Positions 45,248-57,095 are shown, numbered from the stretch's first letter. The stretch is DNA of 64,000 nt from an uncultured SAR86 cluster bacterium (GCA_943788515.1 CALSQM010000001.1:1-64000); one strand, 5' to 3'. Numbers and translations: made by a program. Notes: generated by a model not told the origin, from the sequence alone.

Positions 45248-45277
45248 TATACAAACGTATAGATATGTCTTTATAAT
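45248..45277 (+). promoter_or_regulatory. Promoter for the riboswitch-controlled methyltransferase
   Basis: A perfect -10 TATAAT (45272-45277) with a weak -35 TATACA (45248-45253) at an 18-base spacing. Transcription would begin near 45284, exactly at the first stem of the riboswitch, so the aptamer would open the transcript. Confidence 0.6.
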
Positions 45278-45283
45278 TTACTT

Positions 45284-45335
45284 ATTCGTGATTTGATCCT
45301 ATTGCTGCGAATTAAAAGAAAAGCTAAAACGGAAT
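45284..45335 (+). ncRNA. SAM-II (SAM-alpha) riboswitch
   Basis: The sequence follows the compact SAM-II consensus in order: an ATTCG/CGAAT stem, TGATTTGATCC, TATTGCTGC, TTAAAAG, then AAGCTAAAACGG. TCC in the loop can pair with GGA at the 3' end to form the pseudoknot. It sits in the 5' UTR of a homocysteine methyltransferase, a methionine-cycle gene, where S-adenosylmethionine should turn expression down. The gene's Shine-Dalgarno AGGAG at 45364 is about 30 bases downstream. SAM-V has a related core and could be confused with it. Confidence 0.82.
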
Positions 45336-45375
45336 AATTTCCTGAATTTAATTTAAAAATATTTAGGAGAAAATA

Positions 45376-46434
45376 ATGAAGAAACAATTAATTGAAAGAT
45401 TGAATGAAGGTCCTATAATTTGTGCAGAGGGATTTCTATTCGAGGTTGAAAAAAGAGGGTATTTAGCTGCCGGCGAATTTGTTCCAATGGTCGCTCTCGA
45501 ACATCCAGAAGCTTTAGAAAATCTTCACAAAGATTTTCAGCATGCTGGCTCTGATATTGTTCAGGCTTTTGCTTACAATGGCCACAGAGAAAAAATGAGA
45601 GTGATTGGGAAAGAAGAGCTTTTAGAACCTCTCAATAGATCTGCTTTAAAAATAGCAAAGAAGATAGCTGATAATCCAATTGATGGAGGAGAGCCAAACT
45701 TAATGTCTGGAAATATTTCTAATTCAAATATTTGGGAGCAAAATGATACTAAATCTCATCTTGAAGTAGAACGTATGTTTACTGAAATGGTTGGCTGGGC
45801 TGTAGATGAAGGAGCAGATTTAGTAATGGGTGAAACATTTTATTACGCAGAAGAGGCATATAAGGCTCTTGAAATTATTAAAAAATCAGGCTTACCTGCA
45901 GTTATTAATATAGCACCAATGGCAGAAAATATTATGCGTGATGGTGTATCTATTGTTGACACATGTAAAGAATTAGAGCAAAGAGGTGCAGACGTTGTTG
46001 GCATGAACTGTTTTAGAGGCCCAGCCACAATGCTGCCTTATTTAAAAGAAATTAGGAAGGCAATAAGCTGTCATATGGCTGCTTTACCTCTTCCATTTAG
46101 AACCACAGAAGAGAACCCAACTTTCTTTAACTTGCCTGATAATAATGGCTGTACTTGTAATGCACCTCATGGCAGAACTTTCCCCACTGCATTGGATCCG
46201 CTTTACTGCAATAGGTATGAAATGCGAGCATTTTTTGAAGAGGTTAATAAAATTGGAATTAAGCTTTTAGGTGTGTGCTGTGGAGCTACTCCAATGCATC
46301 AAAGAGAAGTTGCTGAAGCGGTAGGAAGGACTGTTCCTGCAAGTAAATATAGAGAAAAAATGGCCAATCATTTCATGTATGGAACAAACAAAAGAACAGC
46401 ACAGCATATGCAAGAGTATGGAGATAAAGCTTAG
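45376..46434 (+). CDS. Homocysteine S-methyltransferase family protein, BhmT-like
   Basis: A 352-residue zinc-dependent methyltransferase of the Pfam S-methyl_trans family, whose members move a methyl group from betaine, S-methylmethionine or similar donors to homocysteine. The N-terminal EGFLFEVEKRGYLAAGEFVP, the middle VVGMNCFRGP and the LLGVCCGATPMHQREV motif supply three zinc-binding cysteines. It resembles the marine alphaproteobacterial BhmT more than MetH. A SAM-II riboswitch precedes it. The donor is likely betaine; no choline or betaine catabolic gene is in the window. Confidence 0.85.
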   Translation: MKKQLIERLNEGPIICAEGFLFEVEKRGYLAAGEFVPMVALEHPEALENLHKDFQHAGSDIVQAFAYNGHREKMRVIGKEELLEPLNRSALKIAKKIADNPIDGGEPNLMSGNISNSNIWEQNDTKSHLEVERMFTEMVGWAVDEGADLVMGETFYYAEEAYKALEIIKKSGLPAVINIAPMAENIMRDGVSIVDTCKELEQRGADVVGMNCFRGPATMLPYLKEIRKAISCHMAALPLPFRTTEENPTFFNLPDNNGCTCNAPHGRTFPTALDPLYCNRYEMRAFFEEVNKIGIKLLGVCCGATPMHQREVAEAVGRTVPASKYREKMANHFMYGTNKRTAQHMQEYGDKA

Positions 46435-46461
46435 TAAGATTTCATTAATCTTTAAAATATT

Positions 46462-46491
46462 AAAAGGCTCTTTCAAATAAAGGGCCTTTTT
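46462..46491 (+). terminator. Rho-independent terminator of the methyltransferase gene
   Basis: AAAGGCTCTTT and AAAGGGCCTTT form an 11-bp stem with one G-T wobble and the loop CAAAT, closed by TT. It lies 28 bases after the stop codon. Confidence 0.85.
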
Positions 46492-46507
46492 CAGTTAAAA
46501 TTATATT

Positions 46508-47092
46508 ATGAGGTTTTTACTAATATTCTTTATATCAATTCCTGCTTATGGAGCGACTTCTAAAATTCTTTGCGAATTAGATGGCACTTATTCAGTTACA
46601 TATAAAGATATAAAAAAGACTTATCTATCCGAAGGTATTGAACTTTTTAAAAACCTAGCAAGGCAGACTCAACAATCATTATTCTTACTGCAACGCGCTA
46701 AAACGAATTTTGCCGAAGAGGATTGGGAAAAAGATAAAATCTATGTAGTTCAGTATTGGGAAGTTGATAGCAACAAAGAAACATTCAAATCATTAAAATA
46801 TACCTTTGATCCTTCTCCAGCATGGATCAACCCAAGTGCAGACTGGAAGGCAGAAAATTCAGATACTGGCGTAACAATAACTCATACTATGGAGCCTGGT
46901 GACGTTCATCCATTATTCCCTGATTATGAGGTTGATATTTATCGTATTTCCAATACATTTAATTGGTTTACTGGAAAAGGACAAATATCAGGAGATATAT
47001 GGCTGAACAAAAAAGATGGGACAAAAAATAGAAACCCAAAGGTTGAAATAATGGCTGCAGGAAAGTGCCAGACTCAAAAGAAAAAGTTTTAA
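46508..47092 (+). CDS. Exported protein of unknown function
   Basis: I do not recognise this 194-residue protein. It starts with a signal peptide (MRFLLIFFISIPAYGATS, cleavage after AYG). The mature part has two cysteines, ILCELDG near the N-terminus and AAGKCQTQ at the C-terminus, that may form a disulfide, and a beta-rich middle (TYSVTYKDIK, VDIYRISNTFNWFTGKGQISGDI). It follows a strong terminator, so it has its own promoter. Confidence 0.6.
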   Translation: MRFLLIFFISIPAYGATSKILCELDGTYSVTYKDIKKTYLSEGIELFKNLARQTQQSLFLLQRAKTNFAEEDWEKDKIYVVQYWEVDSNKETFKSLKYTFDPSPAWINPSADWKAENSDTGVTITHTMEPGDVHPLFPDYEVDIYRISNTFNWFTGKGQISGDIWLNKKDGTKNRNPKVEIMAAGKCQTQKKKF

Positions 47093-47098
47093 AAAAGT

Positions 47099-47197
47099 TT
47101 AAGCTATAGCAGCAATAAAAAATATCAATATAACTATTCCAACTGGGACATATTTGTCTATATTATCCGAGACCATTTTGTAGATTTTTTCTAGCAT
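47099..47197 (-). CDS. Small 32-residue single-span membrane protein
   Basis: Below the ORF-track cutoff. Minus strand reads MLEKIYKMVSDNIDKYVPVG then IVILIFFIAAIA and a stop: a charged amphipathic start and one C-terminal transmembrane helix. No clear Shine-Dalgarno is seen upstream. It could be a tail-anchored peptide or chance. Confidence 0.4.
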   Translation of the reverse strand: MLEKIYKMVSDNIDKYVPVGIVILIFFIAAIA

Positions 47198-47265
47198 ATT
47201 ATTAGTTATGAAGTTCCCTACTGTAGTTTAAAGTATTTGATAAATTAAGCTTCTTTTAGCTAAAT

Positions 47266-47391
47266 TTATTTATTTCGAGCTTTTCTTAATTCTCTATATA
47301 TTTTATTAAGTTTTTTTTTCTTAATTTCTTTTATAGCTTTTCTTTTAACACTAGCATCAGCTGATTTTTTTGCTCGCTCACCTCTATCCAT
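47266..47391 (-). CDS. Small basic protein (41 residues)
   Basis: Below the track cutoff. Minus strand reads MDRGERAKKSADASVKRKAI then KEIKKKKLNKIYRELRKARNK and stops. A strong GGAGG lies 6 bases before this ATG, which favours it over the ATG two codons upstream. More than a third of the residues are Lys or Arg, suggesting a nucleic-acid-binding or ribosome-associated peptide. I do not recognise a family. Confidence 0.55.
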   Translation of the reverse strand: MDRGERAKKSADASVKRKAIKEIKKKKLNKIYRELRKARNK

Positions 47392-47474
47392 AAACATCCT
47401 CCAAAAAGATTTTTAATGAACTCAATTAATAGTAACAAATTTTTATAAAATCTCTACAATATTATTTAAATTTT

Positions 47475-48782
47475 ATGATTGTTGAAAAAACCCATATACC
47501 CAAAACCCTAATAATTTTTATTGATGTTGAATCTTTAAGAACAGGACAAGAGTTAGAAAACATTTATGGAGAATTTTTTGAGCTTGTTAACTCAGCAGGA
47601 GCTGAGATTGTTCAATCAAGTTCTAGTAAACAGAAATCACCCTCTGTAAGTCATTTCATTAACAAAGGTAAGCTTGAAGAAATCAAGGATATAGTTGATA
47701 GATCGAAGGCCGAGCTTGTTATTGTTAACCATCAACTTTCTGCCTCTCAAGCAAGAAACCTTGAATTAAAATTAAAAGTAAGGGTTATAGATAAAACAGA
47801 ACTTATCTTAGATATTTTTGCATCAAGAGCAACAACTCATATCGGTAAACTTCAAGTCGAGCTTGCTCAGCTAAATCATCTATCAACTAGACTTATAAGG
47901 GGTTGGACTCACTTAGAAAGACAAAAAGGAGGTATTGGCTTAAGAGGCCCCGGAGAAACTCAGCTTGAAACTGATAGACGTCTTATTGGGCATAGGATCA
48001 AGCGTTTAAAAAGTAGGCTGGATAAAGCTCATAAGCAAAAACAACTTAACAGCTATTCAAGAAAAAAAAGCAGGAACAAGCTTGTTGCTTTAGTTGGATA
48101 TACCAATGCAGGCAAAACTACCTTATTTAATTCTTTAACTAATAGTAAACAGCTCGCAGAAGATAAACTCTTTGCTACCCTGGACTCTGTAACAAGAAAA
48201 AATATAGACCCAGAGCTGGGGCCAATATTATTCTCAGATACAGTTGGGTTTATATCTGAACTGCCAACTCAATTGATAGAATCATTTAAAGCTACACTTG
48301 ATGAGCTCAAATCAGCTGATTTGTTGCTGCATGTGGTAGATATATCCGATATAGATCACCGTCAAAAAGAAAAAGAGGTTAATCAAATTTTAGATGAATT
48401 AAATTTACAATCCATTCCACAAATTAGGGTTAATAATAAATGTGATATTAAAGGCCCTACAAATGTTGAAAGTCAGAACAAAGAAAATGAAGTATGGATT
48501 TCTGCTGAAAAAAATATTGGTATAGAGGAGTTAAGAGAATTAATTAATAATGATTTATTTAATGGTATCTACAAAGGCTGGATTTCATTGGAGGCATCTC
48601 TAGGAAAAATCAGAGCTAAATTATTTAGAATGGGATGTATTGATGAAGAGAAGGTGTCGCCAACAGGAAAGATATTTGCTCATATTCATATAGGACAAGA
48701 TGAATTAGATAATTTTATTCACATTAATGGCTTTGCTCTTTGCAACGACAAAGATATACTTTTAGAAACACAATCAACATAA
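47475..48782 (+). CDS. hflX: Ribosome-associated GTPase HflX
   Basis: HflX is a GTPase that splits stalled ribosomes under stress. The N-terminal HflX domain (VNHQLSASQARNLELKLKVRVIDKTELILDIFASRA) and the GPGETQLETDRR hairpin precede the G domain: P-loop GYTNAGKTTLFN, switch II FSDTVGFISELP, NNKCD and SAEKN. At 435 residues it is normal. The hfq gene that usually precedes it is not here. Confidence 0.95.
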   Translation: MIVEKTHIPKTLIIFIDVESLRTGQELENIYGEFFELVNSAGAEIVQSSSSKQKSPSVSHFINKGKLEEIKDIVDRSKAELVIVNHQLSASQARNLELKLKVRVIDKTELILDIFASRATTHIGKLQVELAQLNHLSTRLIRGWTHLERQKGGIGLRGPGETQLETDRRLIGHRIKRLKSRLDKAHKQKQLNSYSRKKSRNKLVALVGYTNAGKTTLFNSLTNSKQLAEDKLFATLDSVTRKNIDPELGPILFSDTVGFISELPTQLIESFKATLDELKSADLLLHVVDISDIDHRQKEKEVNQILDELNLQSIPQIRVNNKCDIKGPTNVESQNKENEVWISAEKNIGIEELRELINNDLFNGIYKGWISLEASLGKIRAKLFRMGCIDEEKVSPTGKIFAHIHIGQDELDNFIHINGFALCNDKDILLETQST

Positions 48783-48785
48783 CCA

Positions 48786-49238
48786 ATGAAAAAAATAAAT
48801 AGCACCTTAGATAAAATAACAAATCCATTATTAAATGTTGTCCCTTGGCTTCCAAGGCTTGCATTAGGCATAGCTTTCTTTTTTCACGGTTATGGAAAAC
48901 TTCCTGCTCCTTTCATGATGGATGAGCAGCATAGAATGGTTACATGGTTTGAAAGTATTTTTATACCTATGCCAGAGCTATGGGTAAATTTAGTAATTCT
49001 TGGAGAAATGGCTGCTGGTATTGGAATTATCTTAGGCGGAGTAGTGGGCTTATTTGCTAGCCAATTTGGACATCTATTAACAAGGCTATCTGGGCTTCTT
49101 GTTGTAATTATAATGATCTGTGCTTTATACATCGCTCATTCAGACTGGTTTACTAGCTTAAGTACAAAATTTGTTACAAGTGAGCAAATGTTCTTGTTAG
49201 TTTTAGGAATATTCTTTGCAATACGTGGCAATAAATAG
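48786..49238 (+). CDS. DoxX family membrane protein
   Basis: A 150-residue protein with about four membrane helices and the DoxX signature RLALGIAFFFHGYGKL near residues 25-40. DoxX proteins have been linked to thiosulfate:quinone oxidation and to redox homeostasis, but most are uncharacterised. It begins 3 bases after hflX and may be cotranscribed. Confidence 0.8.
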   Translation: MKKINSTLDKITNPLLNVVPWLPRLALGIAFFFHGYGKLPAPFMMDEQHRMVTWFESIFIPMPELWVNLVILGEMAAGIGIILGGVVGLFASQFGHLLTRLSGLLVVIIMICALYIAHSDWFTSLSTKFVTSEQMFLLVLGIFFAIRGNK

Positions 49239-49288
49239 TCTTTAAAACATTCCTCTAAAATAATAAAAAAACTTCTTGCATTTCTAAA

Positions 49289-49338
49289 TGAGAATGATTA
49301 TCATTCTCAATCATAAATGAGAATGATTCTTATTTAGA
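49289..49338 (+). promoter_or_regulatory. Tandem Fur boxes upstream of the TonB-dependent receptor
   Basis: GAGAATGATTATCATTCTC at 49290-49308 is a palindrome extended by T and A on the flanks and matches the 19-bp Fur box closely. A second, imperfect copy (TGAGAATGATTCTTATTTA, from 49319) follows within 12 bases. The pair lies about 110 bases upstream of the receptor ATG, so the receptor is expected to be iron-repressed. Confidence 0.9.
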
Positions 49339-49445
49339 CTGTGGGGAAGTTAATAATCCCCTGAAAGTGTGCTATTTGGTTTGTTATTTAATCAAATAAG
49401 GAATTTCTTCCCCCAGTTTTTTTACACATTTAGATAAAGGAAAAA

Positions 49446-51636
49446 ATGATTAAAAAAATAATTGAAACTAGACAAGCATTGATAACAATATCTGCATTAA
49501 TAATGCTATCGGCCACATCATTGGTATCAGCAAATGATAACGTGGAGTCTGTAACTATAATTGGTTCAAAAGAGGATGCTAAAAATCTTGCTGGCTCAGG
49601 TACAGTTATTAATAATGAAGATTTAGAAAAAGCTATGGATACTGATATTGCTAAGATTTTATCTGCGGTTCCAGGAATGTACATGAGAACTGAAGAGGGT
49701 TATGGATTAAGACCAAATATTTCAATTAGAGGAACTGCAATCGAGAGATCAGGAAAGGTGGCTATTATGGAAGATGGCGTTCTTGTTGCTCCTTCTCCTT
49801 ATACATCATCTGCTGCATATTATTTTCCAACAACTGGAAGAATACATTCAGTTGAAGTTCTTAAGGGCCCATCAGCAGTATCTCAAGGACCACAAACTAT
49901 TGGAGGTGCTATAAATTTAATTAGTACTCCAATACCAGAATTAAATTCAGGAAAATTTGTTCAGGAATTAGGTGAGAATGGCATGTCAAGAACACATGCA
50001 TATTATGGAGGAACAAGTGGCAAACTTGGTGCGTTGATTGAAGTTCATGACCATTCTAGCGATGGGTTTGATAGCATTGCAAATGTTGGTGGCAGATACA
50101 GGTTTTGATAAATCTGATCTCATGATTAAGGCTAGATACGAAAGTGGGAATCATTCATTAACATTTAAAATGGTAGATTTGGATGAAACCTCAAACCAGT
50201 CTTATGTAGGTCTTTCACAAGCTAGTTTTAATGCTAATCCAAGAATGAGATATGGAGCTACAGCATATGACGAGATGATGAATGATGGAGATCAATCATC
50301 CTTAACATATATTGGTGACTTCGATAGTTTTGATGTTGTTTTTACATCATGGAGTAACGACTATCACAGAGATTGGTTTAAAGTTAATGACTTTAATAAT
50401 GACTCTGAGCATGGTGAAAGAGATGATATTAATGAGTTAATTAGTGATGCTAATAATGGGAGTGCTAATGCTCAAGCTATTTTAGATGGCGAGCTTGCTG
50501 TTGAAATAGAGTATAAACATAACAATAGGTATTACACTAATGAGGGATATCAATTTGTTATTTCTACAGATGTTGGAATTCATGCCATCAAACTAGGTTA
50601 CAGAGATATGGAAGACTCAGAAAGTAGAGTTCAGGCATATGAGTATGCTGATCAGGCAGCAGATGGCTCTCTTTCAGCATTGTATGGATATGTAGGGCTT
50701 GGTGGAAGCAATAATAGATTGAGAGAATCGGCAGCTACTTCATACTATTTAGAAGATACCATGGATTTTGGAAGACTTAATCTAACTGTTGGTTATAGAT
50801 CTGAGGATTATGATCAACGTCACAGAAGATGGGATGAAGGGGCCGGACCGAATCTTACAGCGGTTAGAAATACTATTGTAAGAGATACATTTGCTGAGAA
50901 TGATCATACGACTTCAAGTTTTGCTGCTACATATGACTTAAATGATAATGTAATGCTGGTTGCAGGTTTTCATCAGGGCATGACCCCAATGTTTGGTGCT
51001 GAACCAGAAGAAGCAGATAATACTGAAATAGGCCTTAGGTTTTCTGAGGGCACTACCAATATAGAAGCTTTCTATTTCTCAAGTGATTATTCAAATCTAG
51101 CTGCAGAATGTACATTGGTAAGTGGTGCATCATGTGATGCAACAGAGTCAGCTGTATTTAGTGGTGGTGAGGCTGATGTTTCTGGTCTTGAATTTAGTGG
51201 ATCTTGGATAATAGAAGGTGTGGGCGTAACTTACCCTATAGCATTAAGCTATACATCTACCGATGCAACATTTAACAATAGCTCAGAAAGTGATTATTTT
51301 GGACTAGTTGCAGCAGGAGATGATTTGCCATATATACCAAGCAGTTCTATGTCATTAGTTGCTGGATTTATATCTGATTCTGGTCTAAGTGGTAATCTTC
51401 GATTAATTGATATTGGTTCATCATGTTCTATTGCAGCATGTGGTAAATTCAACAAAATAGATGCTCATACGATTCTAGATACCAATCTCAAAAAGTCATT
51501 AAATGACTCAATGGATGTCTATGTAATTATCGAAAACATTCTTGATGATGAGAATATTATATCAAGAGCCCCATCTGAAGGAGCGAGATCACAAAAACCA
51601 AGAACAATGAAAGTAGGTTTTTCATATAAGTTTTAG
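49446..51636 (+). pseudogene. TonB-dependent receptor, FecA-like, broken by one frameshift
   Basis: Track ORFs 49446-50108 and 50038-51636 are one receptor of about 728 residues. The first has a signal peptide (ending LVSANDN) and the plug domain with VPGMYMRTEEGYGLRPNISIRG, MEDGVLVAPSPYTSSAAYYFPTTGR and VEVLKGPSAV, similar to ferric dicitrate receptor FecA. The second carries the barrel and ends in TMKVGFSYKF with the C-terminal Phe for BAM. One extra base near 50090 separates them; removing it restores GG-x-DTGFDKSDLMIKARY. Fur boxes upstream imply uptake of a ferric chelate. Confidence 0.88.
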
Positions 51637-51673
51637 TTTTCTTGGGAGAGGGGTGTGCAACATTCCCTAAATT

Positions 51674-51704
51674 AAAGGGTGGTCTAACTGCCCTTTCTTT
51701 TATT
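51674..51704 (+). terminator. Rho-independent terminator of the receptor gene
   Basis: AAAGGG and CCCTTT form a 6-bp stem extended by wobble pairs around TGGTCTAACTG, followed by CTTTTATTT. It lies about 40 bases after the receptor stop codon. Confidence 0.7.
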
Positions 51705-51761
51705 TAAAAGATTGTACAAATATAAAATATTTTCAAGTACAATAGCGTTTCATTGATTAAT

Positions 51762-51837
51762 GGGGCTATAGCTCAGCTGGGAGAGCACCTGCTTTGCAAG
51801 CAGGGGGTCCGCGGTTCGATCCCGCGTAGCTCCACCA
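51762..51837 (+). tRNA. tRNA-Ala (anticodon TGC)
   Basis: A 76-base cloverleaf with encoded CCA. GGGGCTA pairs with TAGCTCC through the G3-T70 wobble that is the alanine identity element. The anticodon stem-loop is CCTGC-TTTGCAA-GCAGG, giving TGC, and the T-arm CGCGG-TTCGATC-CCGCG. It stands alone, not in an rRNA operon. Confidence 0.95.
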
Positions 51838-51842
51838 TTCTC

Positions 51843-52754
51843 TTATTTTTTTAACTTCAAGCCTTTGGTATTTTTTAGAAGCGAGGATAAGAATAATTCA
51901 CTCAATAATTCAACACTTTCTATTGAGGAATAAGAGGGCCTAATTACGATTGCTAGCTCTCTATGAGGACCAGGCTCGTCTAACAAGGCCTTGTCTATTA
52001 GAGAGTTTTTACTAACTAGTTGATCAATTGCCATATGAGGAACCAGAGTAGATCCCATACCACCTGCCACTAATTGAGTTAAGGTTGAAAGACTGGATGC
52101 TTCCATAGCATATTGTTTATTAGTTTCAATTTTACATGCGGCAAGAACATGACTTTTAAGGCAATGACCATCGTCTAAAAGCATCAAATTAGATATATCT
52201 ATATCTTTAGCTTTAATCTTATCTTTTCTATAATTGTTGATATTGGTTACGTAATAAAAATTCTCTTCCCAGAATTTAAAAGATAGAAGGCCATCGACCT
52301 TGTATGGCATTGCAAGAATAGCCATATCAATTTCTCCATTATTAACTTTTTCAACCAGTGCGCTTGACTGGGCTTCAATAATTTTTAGCTTTAAGTTAGG
52401 AAATTTCTTCTGAAGAGTAGGAAGAACCAATGGAATAAAATATGGCCCTATAGTTGGTATTATCCCAAGAGTGATAGGCAAAGTCAGAGGCTTATTTTGA
52501 CTATCACTTAATTGATTTATTTCATCTATGCCAGATTTTATATCCTTTGCTTTACTTAAAAATATTCTGCCAATATTTGTAACTATTACTTTTTTATTAG
52601 TCCGCTCAAAAACCTGAAAACCAAGCTGTGATTCCATCTCAGAAATAGCATTACTCAAGGTAGATGGTGATATATAGCATGCGTCAGCTGCTTTTTTAAA
52701 GTGCAATTTTTTTTCAACCATAAGAGCATAATGGATTTGTTTTACTGTAATCAT
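51843..52754 (-). CDS. oxyR: Hydrogen peroxide sensor regulator OxyR
   Basis: A 303-residue LysR-type regulator. The N-terminal winged helix (FKKAADACYISPSTLSNAISEMESQLG) is standard, and the redox switch is visible as LLDDGHCLKSHVLAAC, two cysteines with eight residues between them as in Cys199 and Cys208 of E. coli OxyR. Peroxide oxidises the pair and activates scavenging genes. It is divergent from katG, its usual target. Confidence 0.93.
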   Translation of the reverse strand: MITVKQIHYALMVEKKLHFKKAADACYISPSTLSNAISEMESQLGFQVFERTNKKVIVTNIGRIFLSKAKDIKSGIDEINQLSDSQNKPLTLPITLGIIPTIGPYFIPLVLPTLQKKFPNLKLKIIEAQSSALVEKVNNGEIDMAILAMPYKVDGLLSFKFWEENFYYVTNINNYRKDKIKAKDIDISNLMLLDDGHCLKSHVLAACKIETNKQYAMEASSLSTLTQLVAGGMGSTLVPHMAIDQLVSKNSLIDKALLDEPGPHRELAIVIRPSYSSIESVELLSELFLSSLLKNTKGLKLKK

Positions 52755-55012
<2,258 letters not shown>

Positions 55013-55028
55013 GGTCCTTTAATTTTTG

Positions 55029-55047
55029 GGCGGCATTCAATGCCGCC
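55029..55047 (+). terminator. Rho-independent terminator of katG
   Basis: GGCGGCAT and ATGCCGCC form a perfect 8-bp GC-rich stem with a 3-base loop, followed by TATTTCTCTTT, 16 bases after the katG stop. Confidence 0.9.
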
Positions 55048-55088
55048 TATTTCTCTTTAAATATTTTAAAAAGCATATAATTAGTTTT

Positions 55089-55814
55089 ATGGATATTAAC
55101 TTATGGAATAAAATAGAAAGCGAAGTTCGTCTTAGAATTGATGCTGAGCCAACATTAGGCCCATTTCTTAACTCACTAGTTTTGTCACAAAAAGATTTGT
55201 TAGCAGCAGTAGCTTCTATACTTGCATCTAAACTGCATAGCGATGCTCTTTCTGCTACAGATATTAAAAAGTTTATTTTAGACGTTTACAGAGATTGCAA
55301 AGAGATAGAGCCGGCTCTTGAAGCAGACTTAAGATTTTTCAAACAAAATGATCCGGCATGTAAATATTTTTCTACCCCACTTCTTTTTTACAAAGGGTTT
55401 TTGGGCTTAGCAACTTATAGAGCTGCTCATTGTTTATGGAATGGTGAGAGGCACACAATGGCATTATTTCTTCAAAATAGGGCCTCAGAAGTTTTTGGTG
55501 TTGATATTCACCCTGCAGCAACAATAGCAGGTGGAGTTATGATTGATCATGCTACCGGAGTTGTAATTGGAGAAACTTCAGACATAGAGAAAGATGTATC
55601 TATTTTTCAAGGGGTAACTCTTGGAGGCAAGGGGTTTGAATCAGGCAAAAGACATCCAAATATTAAACAAGGAGCGACGGTTTTTGCTGCGAGTACAGTT
55701 CTAGGAAATATTACAGTTGGAAAAAACTCAATCGTAGCAGCTGGTAGTCTTGTATTACATAATGTCGATGACAACAAGACAGTTGCTGGAGTTCCCGCAA
55801 AAGAGACTAATTAA
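55089..55814 (+). CDS. cysE: Serine O-acetyltransferase
   Basis: CysE acetylates serine to O-acetylserine, the first step of cysteine synthesis. I take the ATG at 55089 (MDINLWNKIESEVRLRID) as the start, not the track's TTG at 55026, because that start lies inside the katG terminator and 55089 matches the family N-terminus. The N-terminal helical domain is followed by the hexapeptide left-handed beta helix with HPAATIAGGVMIDHATGVVIGETS and VTLGGKGFESGKRHPNI. At 241 residues it lacks part of the C-terminal tail that mediates feedback and CysK binding in E. coli (273 residues). Confidence 0.92.
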   Translation: MDINLWNKIESEVRLRIDAEPTLGPFLNSLVLSQKDLLAAVASILASKLHSDALSATDIKKFILDVYRDCKEIEPALEADLRFFKQNDPACKYFSTPLLFYKGFLGLATYRAAHCLWNGERHTMALFLQNRASEVFGVDIHPAATIAGGVMIDHATGVVIGETSDIEKDVSIFQGVTLGGKGFESGKRHPNIKQGATVFAASTVLGNITVGKNSIVAAGSLVLHNVDDNKTVAGVPAKETN

Positions 55815-55816
55815 GA

Positions 55817-57095
55817 TTATAAAATACTTTTATCTTTTATCGGAAGAAGTGTCTTGTAGCCTTGATAAGCAACGACTAAGGAAACCACAAGTGCATTCAC
55901 TGAGAATTGACTCATCAATAATTGAGTAGAAATCAGACTCATATTCAATAGGTTAAGGTACTCGATACCTAAAATTCCACACACAGAAAATCCAAAAATA
56001 ACTAAGTACACATACCAATTACCCTGAAGTAATGACGCAGTTAGTGTGCTTAATAGGGTTATGGTGATACCAAAAAGAGCTATCTCATTGTAAGAATGCT
56101 CAGGCAGTACAAAAAGCACTGATCCTGAAACAATAATAGTAAACAGCATCTGAAAGAATGCAAAAACTGTGATGTCTTTAGAAACAATAGGGTTATATTT
56201 TACAAAGAACTCTTTAGGATCCTTTTCTTCTATGCAATCATCTGGGCGCCAGTATGTCTTTGAATAAAAAACTTTGAGCTTATCACTTAATTTTTTGGTC
56301 TTAATACTATCCTTGATCATAGTTGTATATATCTGAATATTTGCCCATATAGGATTAAAGCTTTTGAGTGCACTTACTGTTCCATAAACAGGATCTACCT
56401 CTGGCATTCTTGCAGTATAGGTTCCAAACATCCTATCCCAGATTATAAAAACACCACCATAATTAGCATCAATGTATTCTTTATTTTTTGCATGATGAAT
56501 TCCATGATTCATAGGAGTGATAAATATTTTTTCTAAAAACCCTAAATGCCCAATATGTTCTGTATGAACCCAAAATTGATATACCAAATTTATTCCAGCT
56601 ACAGTTACAAAAACCTCTACAGGAACTCCAAGAAGGATCATTGGCAAGTAAAAAATCCACTTCCAGATCCAACCCAGTACTTGTCTGTCTTAATGCAGTT
56701 GCAAGATTAAAATCTTCTCCATGATGATGAACACTATGTGTAGCCCATAATATTTTTATTTCGTGATGCAGTCTGTGCATCCAATAATAAGAAAGGTCAT
56801 ATAACAGAAAGGCTATAATCCAAGTTAGAGGATTCTTAACTGATAGCAGGCCTACATTAAAATACTTACTTACGTAGACAAAAATTAGGCTTTGGACTCC
56901 CAGATTTAGCATAGTAGGGTATCTGCTTATCATCCCCAATGAAATACTCGTAAATGTATCATTAAGCCTGTAGGTATCTTTTCCTACATACCTGCCATAG
57001 CAATACTCAATTAAGATAAGTATAAAAAATACAGGCACAGCGAAGGTGATAATAATTGACTTATCAGTAACGACTGCTGCAGTAGATTCGATCAT
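55817..57095 (-). pseudogene. Membrane-bound fatty-acid hydroxylase / AGMO-like (copy 2), broken by one frameshift
   Basis: Track ORFs 56481-57095 and 55817-56647 are one protein of about 425 residues, a clear paralogue of 34864-36099. The di-iron histidines are HRLHH, HSVHHH and HGIHH; NLATALRQTSTG and NYGGVFIIWDRMFGTY are shared with copy 1. One extra T near 56672 interrupts it; deleting it gives TSTGWIWKWIFYLPMILLG, aligned with the intact copy's TGAFVSWVFYIPMFLIG. The paralogue thus confirms the repair. The gene converges with cysE (2-base gap). Confidence 0.88.

Noticed and set aside
50038-50108. Programmed ribosomal frameshift in the TonB receptor
   Set aside because: No slippery heptamer with a downstream structure is evident, and the same +1 defect occurs in several unrelated genes nearby.
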